Positions 33,222 to 41,786 of a stretch of DNA of 64,000 nucleotides are shown in pieces. Below the pieces are notes generated by a model. It was given only the letters and a program-made list of their open reading frames with translations. It was not told where the DNA came from and made no database searches. The position numbers and the translations under genes are program-made. How positions within the stretch are numbered: position 1 is the stretch's first letter; each line of letters starts with the position of its first letter. The stretch is from positions 186,001 through 250,000 of the forward strand of contig JJOH01000098.1 of assembly GCA_000696115.1 (NCBI GenBank). The letters are read 5' to 3'. The DNA is from Streptomyces olindensis (GTDB taxonomy: Bacteria; Actinomycetota; Actinomycetes; Streptomycetales; Streptomycetaceae).

Positions 33222-34524
33222 GCGGGGCCTCCTTCGGTGCCGGGACGTGGTGACGCGGGTGGACGGGCCGGACGAGTTCGTTGGCGACGAAGCCGACGAC
33301 GAGCAGCCCGATCATGATGACGAAGGACAGTCCGTACAGGGACGCGCCGTGCCGGCCCGCCTCCTCCTGCCGGTCGGCGATCCAGTTCACGATCAGCGGG
33401 CCGAGGACCCCGGCCGTGGACCAGGCGGTGAGCAGCCGCCCGTGGATGGCGCCGACCTGGTAGGTGCCGAACAGGTCCTTCAGATACGCCGGGACGGTCG
33501 CGAACCCGCCGCCGTAGAAGGACAGGATCACCAGCGCGCACAGGATGAACAGCGGCTTGGAGGAGTCGCCGAACAGGGCGATGAGGGCGTACATCAGGGC
33601 GCCGACGCCGAGGTAGACGCGGTAGATGTTCTTGCGTCCGATCAGGTCGGAGGTCGACGACCAGCCGATGCGGCCGGCCATGTTCGCGGCCGACAGCAGC
33701 GCGACGAAGCCGGCGGCGGCCGTCACCGACACCGGTGTGGAGGTCTCCGCGAAGAAGTCGGTGATCATCGGCGCGGCCTTCTCCAGGATGCCGATGCCGG
33801 CGGTGACGTTCATGCAGAGCACGATCCACAGGCACCAGAACTGCGGGGTGCGGATGGCCTGGTTCGCGGAGACCTGCGGTCCTGTGAGGGCTTGTCGCGC
33901 GGTTTCCCGCGTCCCCGGGGCACTGCTCGGAACCCGGACCAGGAGCACACCCAGCAGCATGAAGACGGCGTACGACAGGCCGTGCACCAGGAACGCCAGC
34001 GCGATGCCGGAGCTGTCGGAGCCGAAGGACTCCAGCATCTGGGCGCTCCACGGCGAGGCGATGAGCGCGCCGCCGCCGAAGCCCATGATGGCGATGCCGG
34101 TGGCCATGCCGGGCCGGTCCGGGAACCACTTGATCAGGGTGGAGACGGGCGAGATGTAGCCGATGCCGAGGCCGATGCCGCCGACGAAGCCGTAGCCGAA
34201 GACGATCAGCCAGTACTGCTCCAGGGCGGCGCCCAGAGCGGAGAGCAGGAAGCCGGACGAGAAGCAGACCAGGGCGACGGTCATCGCCCAGCGCGGGCCC
34301 TTGCGCTCCACGAGCGTGCCGCCGAACGCGGCGGACAGGCCCAGCATGACGATGCCCAGCTGGAAGGGCAGCGCGCTCTGCGTGCCGCTGAGGCCGAGCG
34401 CGGATTCGAGCGGCGGTTTGAACACGCTCCAGGCGTAGGCCTGGCCGATGGAGAGGTGTACGGAGAGAGCGGCGGGCGGGACGAGCCAGCGGCTCCAGCC
34501 CGGGGGTGCGACGGGGGGACTCAT
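33190..34524 (-). CDS. OFA-family MFS transporter, probable oxalate/formate carrier (second copy)
   Basis: This is a 444-aa, 12-segment MFS protein. Typical OFA features are LSIGQAYAWSVFKPPLESALGLSG near the N-terminus, GFVGGIGLGIGYISPVSTLIKWFPDRPG in the first half and GRIGWSSTSDLIGRKNIYR in the second. I use ATG 34524 (MSPPVAPPGW); the frame is open to 34674, but those residues would cover the operator. It diverges from the panE-fdh operon, and its stop is overlapped by a 46-aa membrane-protein gene. It probably exchanges oxalate with formate or carries formate alone. It is clearly different in sequence from the OFA protein at 8887. Confidence 0.85.
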   Translation of the reverse strand: MSPPVAPPGWSRWLVPPAALSVHLSIGQAYAWSVFKPPLESALGLSGTQSALPFQLGIVMLGLSAAFGGTLVERKGPRWAMTVALVCFSSGFLLSALGAALEQYWLIVFGYGFVGGIGLGIGYISPVSTLIKWFPDRPGMATGIAIMGFGGGALIASPWSAQMLESFGSDSSGIALAFLVHGLSYAVFMLLGVLLVRVPSSAPGTRETARQALTGPQVSANQAIRTPQFWCLWIVLCMNVTAGIGILEKAAPMITDFFAETSTPVSVTAAAGFVALLSAANMAGRIGWSSTSDLIGRKNIYRVYLGVGALMYALIALFGDSSKPLFILCALVILSFYGGGFATVPAYLKDLFGTYQVGAIHGRLLTAWSTAGVLGPLIVNWIADRQEEAGRHGASLYGLSFVIMIGLLVVGFVANELVRPVHPRHHVPAPKEAPHVQPQQSESA

Positions 34525-34648
34525 GAACCCCGGACGGTAGGGATCCGCAACGGAGTTGAGAAGGCGGCGCGTCGACCGTATGCGGTGAGCGGTATCCGGG
34601 ATGCGCCGAACGGTCGGCGCACGGCCCCTTGCCGCCCCAACCTCCATA

Positions 34649-34672
34649 CTGTAGACAATATTTCGTCGACAC
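34649..34672. promoter_or_regulatory. Candidate GntR double operator between the OFA transporter and panE-fdh
   Basis: Two FadR-like cores lie in opposite orientation: CTGTAGACAA (34649-34658, reverse complement TTGTCTACAG) and TCGTCGACAC (34663-34672). Within them TGTAGAC and GTCGACA form an imperfect inverted repeat. The 9-mer TTCGTCGAC (34662-34670) is identical to that in the sucC/oxc spacer. The whole spacer 34525-34759 is otherwise featureless. Confidence 0.6.
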
Positions 34673-34759
34673 AAGCCGTGCGTGAGCCAGACGCGAACCG
34701 CGCGGTCGCCCTCAGACAGTCACCTCCGCGGTATCCCTCAAACCGAACGGAGTGTTCCC

Positions 34760-35731
34760 GTGAAAGTCGCAGTTCTCGGCGCCGGTGCCATCGGCGCCTA
34801 CGTCGGCGCCGCGCTCCACCGCGCGGGCGCCGACGTGCATCTCATCGCCCGTGGACCGCATCTGGCGGCCATGAGGCAGTACGGAGTCCGGGTGCGCAGC
34901 CCGCGCGGCGACTTCACCGCGCACCCCCACGCGACCGACGACCCGGCCGAGGTCGGCCCGGTCGACTACGTCTTCCTGGGCCTGAAGGCCAACGCGTACG
35001 CGGCGTGCGGGCCGCTGATCGCGCCGCTGCTGCACGACACCACGGCCGTCGTGGCGGCCCAGAACGGCATCCCCTGGTGGTACTTCCACCGGCACGGCGG
35101 CCCCTACGACGGCCACCGCATCGAGAGCGTGGACCCGGACGGCGCGGTCAGTGCGGTGCTCGCGCCCGAACGGGCCGTCGGATGCGTGGTCTACGCGGCG
35201 ACCGAGCTCGAAGGCCCGGGGATCGTACGGCACTTGGAAGGCACCCGGTTCTCCATCGGCGAGCCCGACCGCAGCCGCTCGGCTCGCTGTCTGGCCTTCG
35301 CCGAGGCCATGCAGGCGGGCGGCCTGAAGTGCCCGGTCGAACCGGATCTGCGGGGCGACATCTGGGTCAAGCTGCTCGGCAACATCTCCTTCAACCCGAT
35401 CAGCGCGCTGGCCCGCGCGACCATGCGGCAGATGTGCCTGCACGGCGGCACCCGCAGGGTCATCGAGATCATGATGACCGAGACGCTGGCGGTGGCGAAC
35501 GCCCTGGGCTGCGAGGTCGGGGTCTCCATCGAGCGCCGGCTCGCGGGCGCCGAGCGGGTCGGCGACCACCGCACCTCCACGCTCCAGGACCTGGAGCGCG
35601 GCAAGCCGCTCGAACTCGACGTGCTGCTCGCGGCGGTCGTCGAACTGGCGGAGATCACCGGCGTGGAGGTGCCCACCCTGCGCACCGTGCACGCCATCTC
35701 GGACCTGCTCGCGCTGAGGAGCGCCGCATGA
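34760..35731 (+). CDS. 2-dehydropantoate 2-reductase-like (PanE/ApbA family) oxidoreductase
   Basis: This is a 323-aa NADPH-dependent 2-oxoacid reductase-like protein. The Rossmann motif is VKVAVLGAGAIGAYVGAAL, the conserved lysine lies in FLGLKANAYAA, and the C-terminal helical domain has DIWVKLLGNISFNPISALARATM. GTG 34760 is chosen because GGAG sits upstream and the fold begins at once; an ATG at 34682 would add 26 unlikely residues. It is the first gene of the formate dehydrogenase operon and overlaps the next gene by ATGA. PanE proper makes pantoate for CoA; in this operon it may instead reduce a 2-oxoacid such as glyoxylate-derived compounds. That is inference. Confidence 0.85.
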   Translation: MKVAVLGAGAIGAYVGAALHRAGADVHLIARGPHLAAMRQYGVRVRSPRGDFTAHPHATDDPAEVGPVDYVFLGLKANAYAACGPLIAPLLHDTTAVVAAQNGIPWWYFHRHGGPYDGHRIESVDPDGAVSAVLAPERAVGCVVYAATELEGPGIVRHLEGTRFSIGEPDRSRSARCLAFAEAMQAGGLKCPVEPDLRGDIWVKLLGNISFNPISALARATMRQMCLHGGTRRVIEIMMTETLAVANALGCEVGVSIERRLAGAERVGDHRTSTLQDLERGKPLELDVLLAAVVELAEITGVEVPTLRTVHAISDLLALRSAA

Positions 35732-37647
35732 GGAAGCGTGAACCGAAGACCTACACCCGACTCACCCACCCTCTCGTGCGGGACTCCCGGGACGAGCCGT
35801 TCCGGCGGGCGACCTGGGAGGAGGCCCTGGACCGCGCGGCCCGGGGGCTGGAGCGCAACCGCGGCGCCTTCGGCATGTTCAGCTGCGCCCGCGCCACGAA
35901 CGAGATGAACTACGTGGCGCAGAAGTTCGCCCGGGTCGTCATGGGCACCAACAACGTCGACTCCTGCAACCGCACCTGCCACGCCCCGAGCGTGGCCGGG
36001 CTGTCGGCGGCGTTCGGCTCGGGCGGCGGGACGTCGTCGTACGAGGAGATCGAGCACACCGACGTCATCGTGATGTGGGGTTCCAACGCCCGGTTCGCGC
36101 ACCCGATCTTCTTCCAGCACGTGCTGAAGGGCATCAGGAACGGCGCCCGGATGTACGCGGTCGATCCGCGCCGGACGTCGACCGCCGAGTGGGCGGAGAG
36201 CTGGCTCGGGCTGAACGTCGGCACGGACATCCCGATGGCGCACGCGATCGGCCGCGAGATCATCCACGCGGGGCTCGCCAACGAGGCGTTCATCGAGCGG
36301 GCGACGACCGGCTTCGAGGAGTACAGGGCGCTGGTCGAGCCGTGGACGCTGTCGCTCGCCGAGAAGGTGACGGGCGTCCCGGCGGCAGCCATCAGGGAGC
36401 TGGCGCACGCCTACGCCCGGGCCGAGCGCGCCCAGTTGTGCTGGACGCTCGGCATCACCGAGCACCACAACGGCACCGACAACGTCCGCGCCCTGATCAA
36501 CCTGTCCCTGCTCACCGGGCACGTCGGCCGGTACGGCTCGGGTCTGCAGCCGCTGCGCGGGCAGAACAACGTGCAGGGCGGCGGCGACATGGGCGCGATC
36601 CCCAACCGCCTGCCCGGCTTCCAGGACATCCTCGACCCCGACACGCGGCTGAAGTTCGAGTCGGCCTGGGACACCGTCATCCAGCCGCACTACGGCCTGA
36701 ACCTCACGGAGATGTTCGAGGCCATGGAGGACGGCTCGCTCAAGGCCGTCTACTGCATCGGCGAGAACCCGGCCCAGTCGGAGGCCGACAGCGAGCAGGC
36801 CGTGCGGCGGCTGAAGGCGCTCGACTTCCTGGTCGTGCAGGACATCTTCCTGACGAAGACGGCGGAGCTGGCGGACGTCGTGCTGCCCGCGACGGCCGGC
36901 TGGGCGGAGACCGAGGGCACGACCACCAACAGCGAGCGGCGCGTCCAGCGCGTCCGCAGGGCCGTCACCCCGCCCGGCGAGGCCCGCGAGGACATCGACA
37001 TCATCTGCGATCTCGCGGCCCGCCTGGGCCACGACTGGAAGTACGCGGACGCCGAGACCGTGTGGAACGAGCTGAGGTCCGTCTCGCCCGACCACTTCGG
37101 CATGACGTACGAGCGTCTGGAGGAGCACCAGGGCATCCAGTGGCCGTGCCCCAGCACCGAGCGGCTCGAACCGACCTTCCTGCACGGCCGGTTGTGGGAC
37201 CCCGTCCCCGCGCGGCGCGGCCGGCTCGCGCCGTTCGGGATCGTGCAGCACGACCCGCCCGTGGACCTCACCGACGAGCGGTACCCGATCCGGCTCACCA
37301 CCGGGCGGCGGCTCGATTCGTACAACACCGGTGTGCAGAGCGGCGGTTACGCCTCCCCGCTGCGGCGCGGCGAGTACGTCGAGCTGAGCCCGGAGGACGC
37401 GGAGCGCTACGGGGTGGTCGTCGGCGAGGAGGTCCAGGTCACCTCGCGGCGCGGGTCGGTGACGGCGCCGGTGTGGGTGGACCCGGCGCTGCGGCCCGGG
37501 CTCGCCTTCATGACCATGCACTTCCCCGACGAGGTGGACACCAACCAGCTGACGATCGAGGCGAACTGCCCGATCGCGGGGACGGCGGAGTTCAAGGCGT
37601 CGGCGATCCGGATCGAGAAGCTGCCCATCGCGACCATCGTGGGGTGA
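35728..37647 (+). CDS. Formate dehydrogenase large subunit, catalytic molybdopterin part only (split FdsA-like)
   Basis: This is a 639-aa molybdopterin oxidoreductase that would oxidise formate to CO2. The active site is NVDSCNRTCHAPSV: Cys84 replaces selenocysteine and His85 follows, as in Cys-type formate dehydrogenases. The molybdopterin-binding parts continue with WGSNARFAHPIFF, QNNVQGGGDMGA and the C-terminal dinucleotide-binding domain (LTTGRRLDSYNTG). The usual N-terminal [4Fe-4S] domain (CxxCxxxC...C) is absent: the protein begins KREPKTYTRLTHPLVRDS, the point just after that domain in full-length homologues. The missing piece is encoded at 39483. Together 639 + 286 residues give about 925, near a full FdsA. 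It starts inside the panE stop (ATGA). Confidence 0.88.
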   Translation: MRKREPKTYTRLTHPLVRDSRDEPFRRATWEEALDRAARGLERNRGAFGMFSCARATNEMNYVAQKFARVVMGTNNVDSCNRTCHAPSVAGLSAAFGSGGGTSSYEEIEHTDVIVMWGSNARFAHPIFFQHVLKGIRNGARMYAVDPRRTSTAEWAESWLGLNVGTDIPMAHAIGREIIHAGLANEAFIERATTGFEEYRALVEPWTLSLAEKVTGVPAAAIRELAHAYARAERAQLCWTLGITEHHNGTDNVRALINLSLLTGHVGRYGSGLQPLRGQNNVQGGGDMGAIPNRLPGFQDILDPDTRLKFESAWDTVIQPHYGLNLTEMFEAMEDGSLKAVYCIGENPAQSEADSEQAVRRLKALDFLVVQDIFLTKTAELADVVLPATAGWAETEGTTTNSERRVQRVRRAVTPPGEAREDIDIICDLAARLGHDWKYADAETVWNELRSVSPDHFGMTYERLEEHQGIQWPCPSTERLEPTFLHGRLWDPVPARRGRLAPFGIVQHDPPVDLTDERYPIRLTTGRRLDSYNTGVQSGGYASPLRRGEYVELSPEDAERYGVVVGEEVQVTSRRGSVTAPVWVDPALRPGLAFMTMHFPDEVDTNQLTIEANCPIAGTAEFKASAIRIEKLPIATIVG

Positions 37648-37653
37648 CGCACC

Positions 37654-39486
37654 GTGGACCTGCACTTCGGCGACAGCAAACCGACGGACGAGGAACGGGC
37701 GGCCGTGGACGCCCTGCTCGGGCCCCCGGAGTCCTCCTGGGAGGGCGCCGCCCGCGATGAGATGCGGGCTGCCGATCTGAGGTGGGCCCGTGGCGGACGT
37801 GCGGCCCGGGACCGCCGCGACCTGCTGTTGCCGGGGCTGCACGCGATCAACGACCGGGTCGGCTGGATCAGCGACGGCGCCCTCGACTACCTGTGCCGGC
37901 GGCTGACGGTGCCGCCGGCGGAGGCGTACGGGGTCGCCACCTTCTACGCCCTGTTCTCCGTCAGGCCGCGCCCGGCGACCGTGCTGCACGTGTGCACGGA
38001 CCTGGCGTGCGCGGCGGCCGGGGCGCCGGAGCTGTGCGCGGGGATCGAGGAGCGGCTGGGCCCCGGCAGTGGGGTGAGCGTGCAGCGCGGCCCGTGCCTG
38101 GGCCTGTGCGAACGCGCCCCGGCGGCGCTCGCGATCAGGGCCGGGGACCCGGTCCGTACGGCGGTGTCGGCACCGGCGACCGTCGCGGAGGCCGTCCTCG
38201 CCGCGAGCGCCCCCGACTCGGCGCCGGAGGAGCCCCCGGCCGCGCTGGCGGTCCCCCAGGCCGGGCAGGACGGCCTGATGCTGCTGCACCGCGTCGGCGT
38301 GGTCGACCCGGCGTCCCTGGACGACTACCGCGCCCACGGCGGCTACACGGCCCTGCGCCGGGCCTTCGCACTGGGACCGGCGGGGGTCATCCGCGAGGTC
38401 ACCGACTCGGGCCTGGTCGGGCGCGGCGGCGCCGCCTTCCCCACCGGCCGCAAGTGGCAGGCCACGGCGTCCCAGCCGGACCATCCGCACTACCTCGTCT
38501 GCAACGCCGACGAGTCCGAGCCGGGCACGTTCAAGGACCGCGTGCTCATGGAGGGCGACCCGTACGCGCTCGTCGAGGCGATGACGATCGCCGGGTACGC
38601 GACCGGTGCCCACCAGGGCTACCTCTATCTGCGCGGCGAGTACCCGCGCGCTCTGCACCGCCTGGAGCACGCGATCGGGCAGGCACGCGCGCGTGGGCTG
38701 CTCGGCGACGACATCCTCGGCCAGGGCTACGCCTTCGACATGGAGATCCGGCGCGGCGCGGGCGCCTACATCTGCGGCGAGGAGACGGCCCTGTTCAACT
38801 CCATCGAGGGCTACCGGGGCGAGCCCCGCTCCAAGCCGCCCTTCCCCGTGGAGAAGGGCCTGTTCGGCAAGCCGACCGTCGAGAACAACGTGGAGACGCT
38901 GGTCAACGTCCTGCCGATCCTGACCATGGGCGCCCCGGCGTACGCGGCGATCGGGACCGGGCGCTCGACCGGACCGAAGCTGTACTGCGTGTCCGGGACG
39001 GTGGAGCGGCCCGGTGTCTACGAGCTGCCCTTCGGCGCGACCCTCGGTGAGCTGCTCGCGCTCGCCGGGGTACGGGACGGGCTGCGGGCGGTGCTGCTGG
39101 GTGGGGCGGCCGGCGGTTTCGTCCGGGCCGACGAGCTGGACATCCCGCTCACCTTCGAGGGCACGCGCGAGGCCGGCACGACCCTGGGCTCCGGAGTCGT
39201 CATGGCCTTCGACGACACCGTGCCCCTCCCCCGGCTGCTGCTGCGCATCGCCGAGTTCTTCCGCGACGAGTCGTGCGGGCAGTGCGTGCCCTGCCGGGTC
39301 GGGACCGTGCGGCAGGAGGAGGCGCTGCACCGGATCGCGGAGCGCACGGGTGCCGCCGCCGCGGGCGACATCGCCCTGCTGAGGGAGGTCGGCCGCGCGA
39401 TGCGGGACGCCTCGATCTGCGGTCTCGGGCAGACCGCGTGGAACGCCGTGGAATCCGCCATCGACCGTCTGGGGGCGTACGAATGA
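37654..39486 (+). CDS. NAD-reducing diaphorase subunit: NuoE/FdsG-NuoF/FdsB fusion
   Basis: This 610-aa protein joins two subunits. Residues 1-170 are NuoE/FdsG-like with a thioredoxin-type [2Fe-2S] site (HVCTDLACAAAG, RGPCLGLC). Residues 200-610 are NuoF/FdsB-like with the FMN/NADH loop SGLVGRGGAAFPTGRKWQ, GAYICGEETALFNSIEG and the [4Fe-4S] motif SCGQCVPCRVGT. It should pass electrons from the formate dehydrogenase to NAD+ in the cytoplasm. GTG 37654 starts 6 bp after the catalytic subunit; the stop overlaps the next gene. The fusion is less common than separate fdsG and fdsB genes but is seen in related enzymes. Confidence 0.9.
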   Translation: MDLHFGDSKPTDEERAAVDALLGPPESSWEGAARDEMRAADLRWARGGRAARDRRDLLLPGLHAINDRVGWISDGALDYLCRRLTVPPAEAYGVATFYALFSVRPRPATVLHVCTDLACAAAGAPELCAGIEERLGPGSGVSVQRGPCLGLCERAPAALAIRAGDPVRTAVSAPATVAEAVLAASAPDSAPEEPPAALAVPQAGQDGLMLLHRVGVVDPASLDDYRAHGGYTALRRAFALGPAGVIREVTDSGLVGRGGAAFPTGRKWQATASQPDHPHYLVCNADESEPGTFKDRVLMEGDPYALVEAMTIAGYATGAHQGYLYLRGEYPRALHRLEHAIGQARARGLLGDDILGQGYAFDMEIRRGAGAYICGEETALFNSIEGYRGEPRSKPPFPVEKGLFGKPTVENNVETLVNVLPILTMGAPAYAAIGTGRSTGPKLYCVSGTVERPGVYELPFGATLGELLALAGVRDGLRAVLLGGAAGGFVRADELDIPLTFEGTREAGTTLGSGVVMAFDDTVPLPRLLLRIAEFFRDESCGQCVPCRVGTVRQEEALHRIAERTGAAAAGDIALLREVGRAMRDASICGLGQTAWNAVESAIDRLGAYE

Positions 39487-40343
39487 CCGTCACACCGCTG
39501 GGGATCCCGCGCCGGCTGCTGGAGTTCACCATCGACGGCGAACAGGCCCGGGTCCCCGAGGGCTCGACGATCCTCGACGCCTGCCGGGCGGCGGGCAAGG
39601 ACATCCCGACCCTGTGCGAGGGCGACACCCTGCGGCCGAAGAACGCCTGCCGCGTCTGTGTCGTCGAGGTCGAGGGGTCCAGGACCCTCGTCCCGGCCTG
39701 CTCCCGCAAGGCCGAGCCGGGCATGGAGGTCCGCACGGACACCGAGCGCGCCCGGCACAGCCGGAAGATCGTCCTGGAGCTGCTGGCGTCCTCCGTCGAC
39801 CTGTCGACCACGCCCCGGGTCGCCGAGTGGCTCAAGGAGTACGAGGCCAAGCCGGACCGCTTCGGCCCGGACGCGGGCCGGCTGAACGAGGAGCCGAGGG
39901 TCGACAACGACCTGTACGTGCGTGACTACGACAAGTGCATCCTCTGCTACAAGTGCGTCGACGCCTGCGGCGACCAGTGGCAGAACACCTTCGCGATCTC
40001 GGTCGCCGGGCGCGGTTTCGACGCCCGGATCGCCGTGGAGCACGACGCGCCGCTGACCGACTCGGCGTGCGTGTACTGCGGCAACTGCATCGAGGTGTGC
40101 CCCACGGGCGCGCTGTCCTTCAAGTCGGAGTTCGACATGCGCGCGGCGGGTACGTGGGACGAGTCGCGGCAGACGGAGACGACGACGGTGTGCGCGTACT
40201 GCGGAGTGGGCTGCAACCTGACGCTGCACGTGCAGGACAATGAGATCGTGAAGGTCACCTCGCCGCACGACAACCCGGTGACCCACGGCAACCTCTGCAT
40301 CAAGGGCCGCTTCGGCTACCAGCACGTACAGAACCGGGGCTGA
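39483..40343 (+). CDS. Detached N-terminal iron-sulfur part of formate dehydrogenase (2Fe-2S, two 4Fe-4S, molybdopterin-type 4Fe-4S)
   Basis: This 286-aa protein is the front end of an FdsA-type subunit. In order: plant-type [2Fe-2S] ferredoxin domain (C45, C56, C59, C73); two ferredoxin-type [4Fe-4S] motifs (C152, C155, C158, C162 and C196, C199, C202, C206); and a final motif, CAYCGVGC (C237, C240, C244) plus C272 in LCIKGRFGYQHVQNRG, which normally opens the molybdopterin subunit itself. The HxxxCxxCxxxxxC cluster of NuoG is not visible between residues 90 and 130. It overlaps the diaphorase stop by ATGA and lies 7 bp before fdhD. It must assemble with the 35728 product to make a working enzyme. 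Confidence 0.87.
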   Translation: MTVTPLGIPRRLLEFTIDGEQARVPEGSTILDACRAAGKDIPTLCEGDTLRPKNACRVCVVEVEGSRTLVPACSRKAEPGMEVRTDTERARHSRKIVLELLASSVDLSTTPRVAEWLKEYEAKPDRFGPDAGRLNEEPRVDNDLYVRDYDKCILCYKCVDACGDQWQNTFAISVAGRGFDARIAVEHDAPLTDSACVYCGNCIEVCPTGALSFKSEFDMRAAGTWDESRQTETTTVCAYCGVGCNLTLHVQDNEIVKVTSPHDNPVTHGNLCIKGRFGYQHVQNRG

Positions 40344-40350
40344 TCAGGAC

Positions 40351-41199
40351 ATGGGACGAGTCACGGAACGACGCAAGGTGCTCCGCATCCGGGACGGGGC
40401 CGTCTCCAGCCGCCCGGACACGCTTGTCGCCGAGGAGCCCCTGGAGATCCGGCTGAACGGCAAGCCCCTGGCGATCACCATGCGCACCCCGGGCGACGAC
40501 TTCGCGCTCGCGGCGGGCTTCCTGGTGAGCGAGGGCGTGCTGGGCGGGCAGCAGGACCTCAGGAACATCGTCTACTGCGCCGGGGCCACCGCCGACGGCT
40601 CGAACACGTACAACGTGGTCGACGTGCAGACGGCCCCGGGCGTGGTGATCCCCGACATCACTCTGGAGCGCAACGTCTACACGACGTCCTCCTGCGGCCT
40701 GTGCGGCAAGGCGTCCCTGGACGCCGTGCGGACGACGGCCCGCTGGCCCATCGCCGACGCTCCCCCGGTCCGGGTCACGCCCGAGCTGCTGGCGAGCCTG
40801 CCCGACCGGCTGCGCGCCGCCCAGCGGGTCTTCGACCGGACGGGGGGCCTGCACGCGGCGGCCCTGTTCTCGGAGGAGGGCGAGCTGCTGGACGTCCGGG
40901 AGGACGTGGGACGGCACAACGCGGTCGACAAGCTGGTGGGCCGTGCCCTGCAGAACGGGCAGCTGCCGCTGTCGCGGGCGATCCTGCTCGTGTCGGGCCG
41001 CGCCTCCTTCGAGCTGGCGCAGAAGGCCGTGATGGCCGGCATCCCGGTCCTGGCGGCGGTGTCGGCGCCGTCCTCCCTGGCGGTGGACCTGGCCGCCGAG
41101 ACGGGCCTGACGCTGGTGGGCTTCCTGCGGGGCAGCTCCATGAACGTGTACGCGGGTGAGGACCGCATCGCTCTGCGGGCCGCGGCCGCCCAGGGCTGA
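40351..41199 (+). CDS. fdhD: Formate dehydrogenase accessory sulfurtransferase FdhD
   Basis: This is a 282-aa FdhD, which transfers sulfur to the molybdenum cofactor of formate dehydrogenase. The essential cysteine loop is YTTSSCGLCGKASLD, and the conserved DVREDVGRHNAVDKLVG and SGRASFELAQKAVMAGIPVLAAVSAPSSLA are intact. It is the last gene of the fdh operon, 7 bp after the iron-sulfur protein. Its presence supports a molybdenum enzyme with a sulfido ligand and supports calling the operon a formate dehydrogenase. Confidence 0.95.
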   Translation: MGRVTERRKVLRIRDGAVSSRPDTLVAEEPLEIRLNGKPLAITMRTPGDDFALAAGFLVSEGVLGGQQDLRNIVYCAGATADGSNTYNVVDVQTAPGVVIPDITLERNVYTTSSCGLCGKASLDAVRTTARWPIADAPPVRVTPELLASLPDRLRAAQRVFDRTGGLHAAALFSEEGELLDVREDVGRHNAVDKLVGRALQNGQLPLSRAILLVSGRASFELAQKAVMAGIPVLAAVSAPSSLAVDLAAETGLTLVGFLRGSSMNVYAGEDRIALRAAAAQG

Positions 41200-41223
41200 G
41201 CAGGTCCTTCCGCGACACGGCGG

Positions 41224-41271
41224 CGGGGCCCCGACCGGCGGGGAGCGCCCCCTGCGCCGCAAGGGGCCCCG
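41224..41271. terminator. Hairpin between convergent fdhD and MarR genes
   Basis: CGGGGCCCC (41224-41232) and GGGGCCCCG (41263-41271) are perfect inverted arms around a 30-nt GC-rich loop that can itself fold. It fills the 74-bp gap and probably stops transcription in both directions. Confidence 0.6.
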
Positions 41272-41273
41272 TC

Positions 41274-41735
41274 TCAGTCCGCCGGGGTGCGGGGTGCCTG
41301 GTCGGCCGTGCCGGATATGCGCAGCAGCATCCCCGTGAACTGCTCGCGCTCGGCAGGTGTCAGCGGCGCGAGCAGCTCGTCGTTGGCGGCGCGGGCCGCC
41401 TTCTCGCAGCGCTTCAGCAGCCGGGCGCCCCGCGCGGTGAGGGACACCGCGTTCTTGCGGCGGTCCCTGGGGTCCGGCTCGCGCACCACCAGGCCGGCCG
41501 CCTGGAGGTCGTCGAGGATGCCGACCAGGTCCTTGGGGTCCAGCCTGATCGCGCGGCCGAGGTCGGCCTGGGCGACGGGCGCGAGGTCCCGGACGGCGGA
41601 CAGCACCACGTGGTGCCACATCCGCATGTCCTCCTCGGCCAGCGCCTCGGCCACCAGGGCCCGGCCGCGGGCGGCGGCGCGGCCGAGCAGCCAGCTGGGC
41701 AGGGAGCGGATCGCGGGGAGGGGGGCTTCCGACAT
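41274..41735 (-). CDS. MarR-family transcriptional regulator
   Basis: This is a 153-aa winged-helix regulator. The recognition region is ADLGRAIRLDPKDLVGILDDLQAAGLVVREPDPRDRRKNAVSLT, the classic MarR wing with DxRxR. It is divergent from a zinc-type quinone reductase, and the 103-bp spacer holds two inverted repeats suited to a MarR dimer. It probably represses the reductase gene and itself and responds to a phenolic, quinone or oxidant. There are no cysteines in the DNA-binding domain; one occurs in LLKRCEKAA. Confidence 0.9.
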   Translation of the reverse strand: MSEAPLPAIRSLPSWLLGRAAARGRALVAEALAEEDMRMWHHVVLSAVRDLAPVAQADLGRAIRLDPKDLVGILDDLQAAGLVVREPDPRDRRKNAVSLTARGARLLKRCEKAARAANDELLAPLTPAEREQFTGMLLRISGTADQAPRTPAD

Positions 41736-41747
41736 GGCCGCAGCCTA

Positions 41748-41764
41748 ACCAAGAAATCGTTGGT
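41748..41764. promoter_or_regulatory. Candidate MarR operator 1
   Basis: ACCAA (41748-41752) and TTGGT (41760-41764) form a 17-bp dyad just upstream of the MarR start, in the divergent spacer with the quinone reductase. Confidence 0.55.
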
Positions 41765-41786
41765 GCACCCTATGATCCTCCTATAC

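Noticed and set aside
33220..35727. Long upstream extension of the formate dehydrogenase frame (1475 codons in total)
   Set aside because: The extension runs antisense through the OFA transporter and out of frame through the PanE-like gene and shows only Arg-rich low-complexity sequence. The real start is the ATG at 35728, coupled to the PanE stop.
35191..39330. 1379-codon open frame on the minus strand across the formate dehydrogenase genes
   Set aside because: It is a shadow frame opposite well-supported genes, with no recognisable domain.
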